Of a stretch of DNA of 5,660 nt, positions 1-5,660 are shown piece by piece. The notes beneath the pieces are model-generated. The model made no database searches. It was given only the letters and a program-made list of their open reading frames with translations, and had not been told where the DNA came from. Where the stretch lies: the NCBI GenBank assembly GCA_027353395.1, contig DAIEHU010000187.1:1-5660 (forward strand). Direction: 5' to 3'. The DNA comes from Desulfobacteraceae bacterium. GTDB taxonomy: Bacteria > Desulfobacterota > Desulfobacteria > Desulfobacterales > Desulfosalsimonadaceae. How positions within the stretch are numbered: the stretch's first letter is position 1; each line of letters starts with the position of its first letter. Made by a program: the position numbers and the translations under genes.

Positions 1-1506
1 TCCATCCGGCGGAATTCATGCATCATCATTGAACAGCAGGACCGGCCCGTGCCTTTGTTCCCGTTGTTTCTCCACCCGTCCGGCACCCTGTTCCCCCTGC
101 TCCGGGAACCGGAAACGCCCACAAGCAAAAAAAAACTCTACAAAAAAGTCATCAACTTTATCAACGTCCGGCATTCGCCGCGCATGGCCCACTCCCGCGC
201 GCTGCCGCCCATGGGCGAAATCTTAAGCATCCTGGGCAAGTACCGGCTCCTGCCGGCGATCTTTTTCCTCAAATCCCGGGCCGATTGCGATAACGCACTG
301 CTTCTCTGCTCACTCGCGCCCCATGAAGAAGATTCCTGGCGCAGGGAATTGCGGCATAAACGGATTGACGCCCTGACTGCCGCATGCCCTTATGTGAATG
401 ATCACAAACAAATGAACCACCTGAAAAATTTCGCAGTAGCATCCCATCACAGCGGGCAGTTGCCGGCATGGAAGCTCATTATCGAAACCCTGATGACCGA
501 AGGGCTTTTGGACGCCGTGTTTGCGACCTCCACGGTGGCGGCGGGAGTGAATTTCCCGGCCCGGACAATTCTCATGCTCAATTCCGACCGGTTTAACGGC
601 CGGGACTTTCTGCCCCTGACCGCCACGGAATTTCACCAGATGACGGGCCGGGCCGGACGGCGGGGGATGGACAAAATCGGGTTCGCGGTGGTGATCCCAG
701 GAAAATTTATGGATATCCGGCTGGTGGAACAACTGTTCAACGATCCGCCGTCCGATGTTTTCAGTCAGATCAAAATCAATTTTTCCATGGTGCTGAACCT
801 GCTTTTGTCCCACACCCCGGAACAGATCAAGGCGCTTCTGGACAAATCCTTCGCCGCTTATCTGATGACCACCAAAGGCAGAAAAAAAATCGACGGGCAG
901 TTTATCGGGGCCAACGCCCGGCTTCTCTGGCAGAGATTCCTCGATCATCTTGACTTTTTAAAAGAAAAAGAATATGTTACAAGTGAAGATAAACTGTCTG
1001 ACGATGGAGAATGGGCATCCCAGCTCCGGATTGATCATCCGCTGATGGTTGCCGAAGGTTTTCGCAAAAACCTGTTTCCCAAATCCAACCCGGCCATGCT
1101 GGCAGCCATCATGGCCGCATTCGTAAATGAACGGGAATCCGATGACGAGGCCATTGATCTCTCCCTGGTGCCCAAATCCCTGTTTCAGATTTTTAACAAA
1201 ATCGACAAGGGGTTGAAACCGTTTGCGGAAGAACTGGAGGACAGCGGATTTGCGGCCCCGGCCCTGTTTTTCCTGCCCTCAGTGACCGTATATCTGTGGG
1301 CAAAGGGAATGCCCTGGGAAAAAGTTCTGGAAATCTCCAAAATGGCGGAAGGCAATCTGGCCATGCTGATATTGCGGACGGCGGACAACCTCCGGCATAT
1401 TAAAAATATCGGACGGGTTTTTCCGGACGCGGCCCTGACATCCGGCCGGGCCATTGATCTGATCTTAAGGGATCCTGTCATGCCGGCCTTCGAGGTATCA
1501 TCTTGA
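1..1506 (+). CDS. Ski2-like superfamily 2 DEAD/DEAH-box helicase, C-terminal part (5' end outside window)
   Basis: An ATP-dependent nucleic-acid helicase, probably acting on RNA in the cytoplasm; the substrate cannot be told from the sequence. The frame is open from base 1, so 501 C-terminal residues are visible and the Walker A and DEAD/DEAH motifs must lie upstream. The second RecA-like domain is clear. A motif IV-like stretch PAIFFLKSRADCDNA lies at about 253-297. ASHHSGQLP and motif V (ATSTVAAGVNFPA, 523-561) follow. Motif VI is QMTGRAGRRG (637-666), with the arginines that contact ATP. Motifs V and VI are of the Ski2/Mtr4/Hel308 type. The rest is helical, and the last ~130 residues (SNPAMLAAIMAAFV, then GNLAMLILRTADNLRHI near the end) resemble the DSHCT helical domain found at the C-terminus of Ski2/Mtr4 relatives; this is a judgement by eye. 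No frameshift is seen. A GTG at 49 is an internal codon, not the start. Likely co-transcribed with the cardiolipin synthase gene 16 bases downstream. A role in RNA turnover is inference; Hel308-like DNA repair is the alternative. Confidence 0.87.
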   Translation, partial: SIRRNSCIIIEQQDRPVPLFPLFLHPSGTLFPLLREPETPTSKKKLYKKVINFINVRHSPRMAHSRALPPMGEILSILGKYRLLPAIFFLKSRADCDNALLLCSLAPHEEDSWRRELRHKRIDALTAACPYVNDHKQMNHLKNFAVASHHSGQLPAWKLIIETLMTEGLLDAVFATSTVAAGVNFPARTILMLNSDRFNGRDFLPLTATEFHQMTGRAGRRGMDKIGFAVVIPGKFMDIRLVEQLFNDPPSDVFSQIKINFSMVLNLLLSHTPEQIKALLDKSFAAYLMTTKGRKKIDGQFIGANARLLWQRFLDHLDFLKEKEYVTSEDKLSDDGEWASQLRIDHPLMVAEGFRKNLFPKSNPAMLAAIMAAFVNERESDDEAIDLSLVPKSLFQIFNKIDKGLKPFAEELEDSGFAAPALFFLPSVTVYLWAKGMPWEKVLEISKMAEGNLAMLILRTADNLRHIKNIGRVFPDAALTSGRAIDLILRDPVMPAFEVSS

Positions 1507-4500
1507 ACCCCATCCATCAGACATGCTTATTCTAAACTGGGTCTCCATATCCTTAAGTATTTTCCTCTCCATCGCCACGGCCGGGCATGCGCTTCTTCAT
1601 AAGCGCTCCCCATCCTCGGCCCTGGGCTGGGTGGCGGTCTGTCTGGTATTCCCCTTTGCCGGACCCGTGCTGTATTTTCTGTTCGGCATTAACCGGGTCG
1701 AAACCAGGGCCAAAAAGCTCAAAGACCGGCAGCCGGCGTCTCTGGTCGACCTTCAGGACTATGAAAAGGCAGCCAATATTGTTTCCGTTGCGCCTTCAGA
1801 ACTCCATCTCCCTTTGCGTTTTACACAAATCGCCCAAATCTCGGAAAAGGTGACGGGGTCTCCCCTGCTTGCAGGCAACCGCTTAAAAATTCTTCACAAT
1901 GGCGAAGCCGCTTATCCGGACATGATTAACGCCATTGCTTCCGCCCGGAAAACCGTCTATCTGACAACCTACATTTTTGACACCACCTCCAGCGGAAAGC
2001 GCTTTATCGACGCACTGGCCAAGGCCGTTCAACGCGGCGTGGATGTACGGGTGATTATTGACGGCATCGGGGAACTCTATTCAATGACCAGGGCCGGCAC
2101 AAAGCTCAAAAAAGCAGGGGTGAGAGTGGCCCGTTTCCTGCCGATAAAACTTTTTCCACCGTCACTGAACATCAACCTTCGCAACCACCGCAAAATACTC
2201 GTCGCCGACGGCCATACCGGTTACACAGGGGGAATCAATATCGGGGATCGGCACCTGGTTAAAACTTATAAAAAGAAAAAATCCCGGATGGTGGATATCC
2301 ATTTCCGGCTGACAGGGCCGATTGTGATGCAACTGGAACAGGCATTCCTGGAGGACTGGGCTTTTTGCACTGGCGAGCAGACGGAACCGACCCCTTCTCT
2401 TCCGGTTCAAAGCGGCAATGTATTCTGCCGGGCCATCGCGGACGGCCCCGATGGAGATATCAACAAGCTCGCCACCATCCTGATCGGCGCTATTTCTTCG
2501 GCCCGAGAACACATACTGATCATGACCCCGTATTTTCTTCCCTCCGCTGAAATGATATCCGCGCTGAAAACCGCCGCGCTTCGGGGGATTGATGTCCGGA
2601 TTGTGCTGCCGCTGCAAAACAATCTGCCGTTTGTTCAATGGGCTTCAAACAAAATGCTTTATGAATTGATCTACTGGGGTGTGCAGATTTATTACCAGCC
2701 GCCGCCCTTTGTGCATTCCAAGCTGTTTCTGTGCGACGACCAGTACGCTCAGATCGGCTCAGCCAATCTGGATCCCAGGAGTTTACGGTTGAATTTTGAA
2801 TTTAATATTGAACTTTATGACCGGGAAGTGACGGCAATGCTTTCCGTCCATGTAAAGGACAGCATTCAAAAATCAAAAAAAATCACCTTGGCGGCAATTG
2901 AAAACCGGCCCCTGGTCATCAAGATTCGCGACGCCTTGATGTGGCTGTTTTCGCCGTATCTGTAAACTAAAGAAATCAAGAGACAACGACCGGTTAACTC
3001 CCAGCGTGCCGGAATATCTTGCGTTGCACCATATCCCGCACCTTTCTGGATCTTGAATGAATAATCGAATAACTGAAACGCACATTTTTGCCCATGACGT
3101 GAGGCGAATTTCTGATGCTGCTTTTGATTTTAAAACCATTGCTGGTCACTTTCTGTAAAAAAGCCATTTCCTTACCAATAACCCGGTTGGTTCCGTTCTT
3201 TACCGAATCCAGAAAATCCGTCCGGTTCGGCGGGCAGTCCGCGTAGGTCACCGCTTTGCCCATTTGAAACAGATTGTGCCCGTCGCTGCCGCCGGTCATG
3301 CATTTGCCCAAATTAAACCCCAGCACCGCGCATTGCAGGTTCCATTTCTTCATATTTCCGGCATTAATGACTTCCACGCCATCCGCCATGCCCAAGAGTC
3401 TTTCCTGAGCGTCTTTAGCAATCATGGGATTGCAGATGCCTGTATAAATGGCGCAATGCGGATGGGGAAACAGAATCAGACTTTTGTATTGCCGGGCGCG
3501 GCGGATGAGCCCGTGCATATCAAGCGACAGGGAGGTCATCACGTTTTTCCCCAGGAACGGACGAACATCTGATTCATAGAATTGGATAAGCGTCTCAATA
3601 TTATAGAAATAAACGAGCAAATGAGCGCCTTCACGGGAAGTCAGCTCGATGCCGGGGATGGTCAGAATATCCGCGTATGTAGCCAGCCGCACCGCGCCCC
3701 GGATGGCGTTATGATCCGTTATGGCAAGGCCGATGCCGAGCTTTCGGGCGCGCCGTACAATACTGCTGACACGGTTCAACCCGTCGGAATGGCGGGAATG
3801 AAAATGCATGTCAACCACGGTGTGATGAAGGGTCAGTTCCGGAAGATTGGGCTTTTCAAATACAACGCGATGGGATGTTTCCATATATCTCCAGAATATA
3901 AGAAATAACACGAAAATACGTTTATTCATGCTCCGCCTGAAAAATAATGCATAAGCAAAAAAAAACAAGATCATTTTTCCCCGCCTGGTTTTTGGATGCG
4001 CGGCGGAGGCATGATCTTTGCCGCATATCAAGGGCGGAGGCGGCGCGGCAATAAAAAAACCCCGGATGAAACGCCATCCGGGGTTCATGTCTTCGCTTAT
4101 GAGACCAATTATTACAGTTCTTGAATTTTTTCCGTCAGTTCAGGAATAAACTCCAGAATATTGGCTTCAATACCCACATCCGCCACCTGGAAGATGGGGG
4201 CTTTGGGATTTTTATTGACGGCGACGATAAAAGGATTGCCTTTAAGTCCGCCCAAATGCTGGAATGATCCGCTGATACCCATTGCCATATAAACTTTGGG
4301 TTTGACGGTCTGGCCTGAAGTTCCAACCTGGCGGGCTTTCTCCAGCCATTTGGCATCGACGATGGGCCGTGAGCAGGAAACATCCGCACCCATGGCCTTG
4401 GCCAGATCAAACACCATTTCCAGGTTTTCCTGGTCTTCAATACCGCGGCCCACAGACACCAGCACTTCGGATTTGGTGATATCCACATCACCGGCTTCTG

Positions 4501-5660
4501 CGGCAACAACTTCGATAAAGGTGCGTTTCGCGGAGAGATCGCCGGCCGCTGCGGATTTATCCACCACAGCGCCGCCAGCGGCAGAGCCATCGGCCTGGAA
4601 TACGCCGCCCCGGATATTCATGACCGCTCCATTTGAAATATCACAGGTCACATGGGTGCTGACCTGGCCGGAAAATTCCTGACGAACGGCTTTCAGTGCG
4701 CCGCCATCAACGCCGTCAACGCCGACGATGTCCGCGACAAACGGCACATTCATTTTAATGGACAGACCGGGCCCCAGATCCATGCCGAAAGTATCGTGGG
4801 GCAGCAGCACAATGCTGCCAGCCGGCAAAATATTCACCAGCGCTTTGCGAACAACTTCAGCGTTCGGATACGCAAGCGCTGCGTTATCGATTTTCCAAAC
4901 CGCGTTATAAACGCCCGCCATTGCGGTGCAGACTTTGTCCAGATCCGTACCGGCACCGGAGACAACAGCCGTGACAGGCGCGCCCGGAGCAATTTTCTTG
5001 GCCGCGACGATCAGTTCCAAAGCAGAATCATCGGCAATACCTTGAGCATGTTTGATGTATGCAAAAACTTCGCCCATTATTTTAGCCCTCCCTTGGCTTT
5101 TAAGTATTCAATGAGTTTAGCAATGATTTCATCGCTGGAGCCTGTGAGCATTTCAGCGCCTGCGCCGGTGTCGGGCACGAAGTAATCCACCCGTTTGATT
5201 TTTGCAGCTGCTTCACCAACGGATGAAGCGTCCACTCCGAGATCGGCTGCGCCCAGCTCAGGGATTTCCACTGAAGCGACCTTGCGGATACCGCGAATGC
5301 CGACATATCGGGGTTCATTGATACCGGTCTGGATCGACAGCACGCAGGGAAGCTGAATCTCATTCATTTCCTGGTTGCCGCCTTCAATTTCACGGCCAAT
5401 CTTTAATTTTCCATCGCCCGCCTCAATCAAATTGACCAGGGACGCATAGGGGTAATCCAGCATGGCGGCAAGCATGCCGCCGACCTGGGCCGCGCCTTCA
5501 TCCGCCTGTGCACCGGTAAGAATCAGGTCATATTTGCCTTTTTCCACAGCGCCTTTCAAAATGGTTGCTATGCCTTTCCCGTCCGATCCTTCAAATGCGT
5601 CATCGGTCAGCAGGATGCCGTTGTTCGCACCCATGGCCATTTCCCGGCGCAGCACTTCTT

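Overview
The window looks like ordinary chromosome of a moderately GC-rich, probably anaerobic bacterium. The protein style (an EtfB/EtfA pair of the kind common in fatty-acid- and aromatic-degrading deltaproteobacteria, a Ski2-like helicase, a PHP-domain phosphoesterase) suggests Desulfobacterota, for example a Desulfobacteraceae-like sulfate reducer. That placement is inference from protein style, not from a marker gene. I see no mobile element, CRISPR array, tRNA or rRNA.

Positions 1-2965, plus strand: the 3' two thirds of a Ski2-like superfamily 2 helicase gene, followed after 16 bases by a complete cardiolipin synthase gene (two N-terminal membrane segments, two intact HKD motifs). The pair is probably co-transcribed. 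The synthase lacks a clear Shine-Dalgarno sequence.

Positions 2994-3884, minus strand: a PHP-domain metal-dependent phosphoesterase, convergent with the synthase across only 28 bases and with no visible terminator between them. Its start is ambiguous: two in-frame ATGs, each with a plausible ribosome binding site, differ by 15 residues, and the longer form gains a short hydrophobic segment.

Positions 3885-4111: the only sizeable non-coding stretch (227 bases). It holds a textbook intrinsic terminator for the etf operon (stem 4060-4083) and then a second hairpin followed by nine Ts (3957-4018), both read on the minus strand. Between the operon end and the phosphoesterase lie two copies of GCCTCCGCC (minus strand) that can pair with the second hairpin's 3' arm and also with the ribosome binding site of the upstream phosphoesterase start. 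This is the most interesting structure in the window and could be tandem termination or an attenuator-like leader.

Positions 4112-5660, minus strand: etfA (complete) and etfB (5' end cut off by the window edge), stop and start overlapping as TAATG. They encode the two subunits of an electron transfer flavoprotein that shuttles electrons from acyl-CoA dehydrogenases or similar flavoenzymes.

The three transcription units have no obvious shared pathway. No previously undescribed system is evident; the leader region upstream of the phosphoesterase is the best candidate for follow-up.
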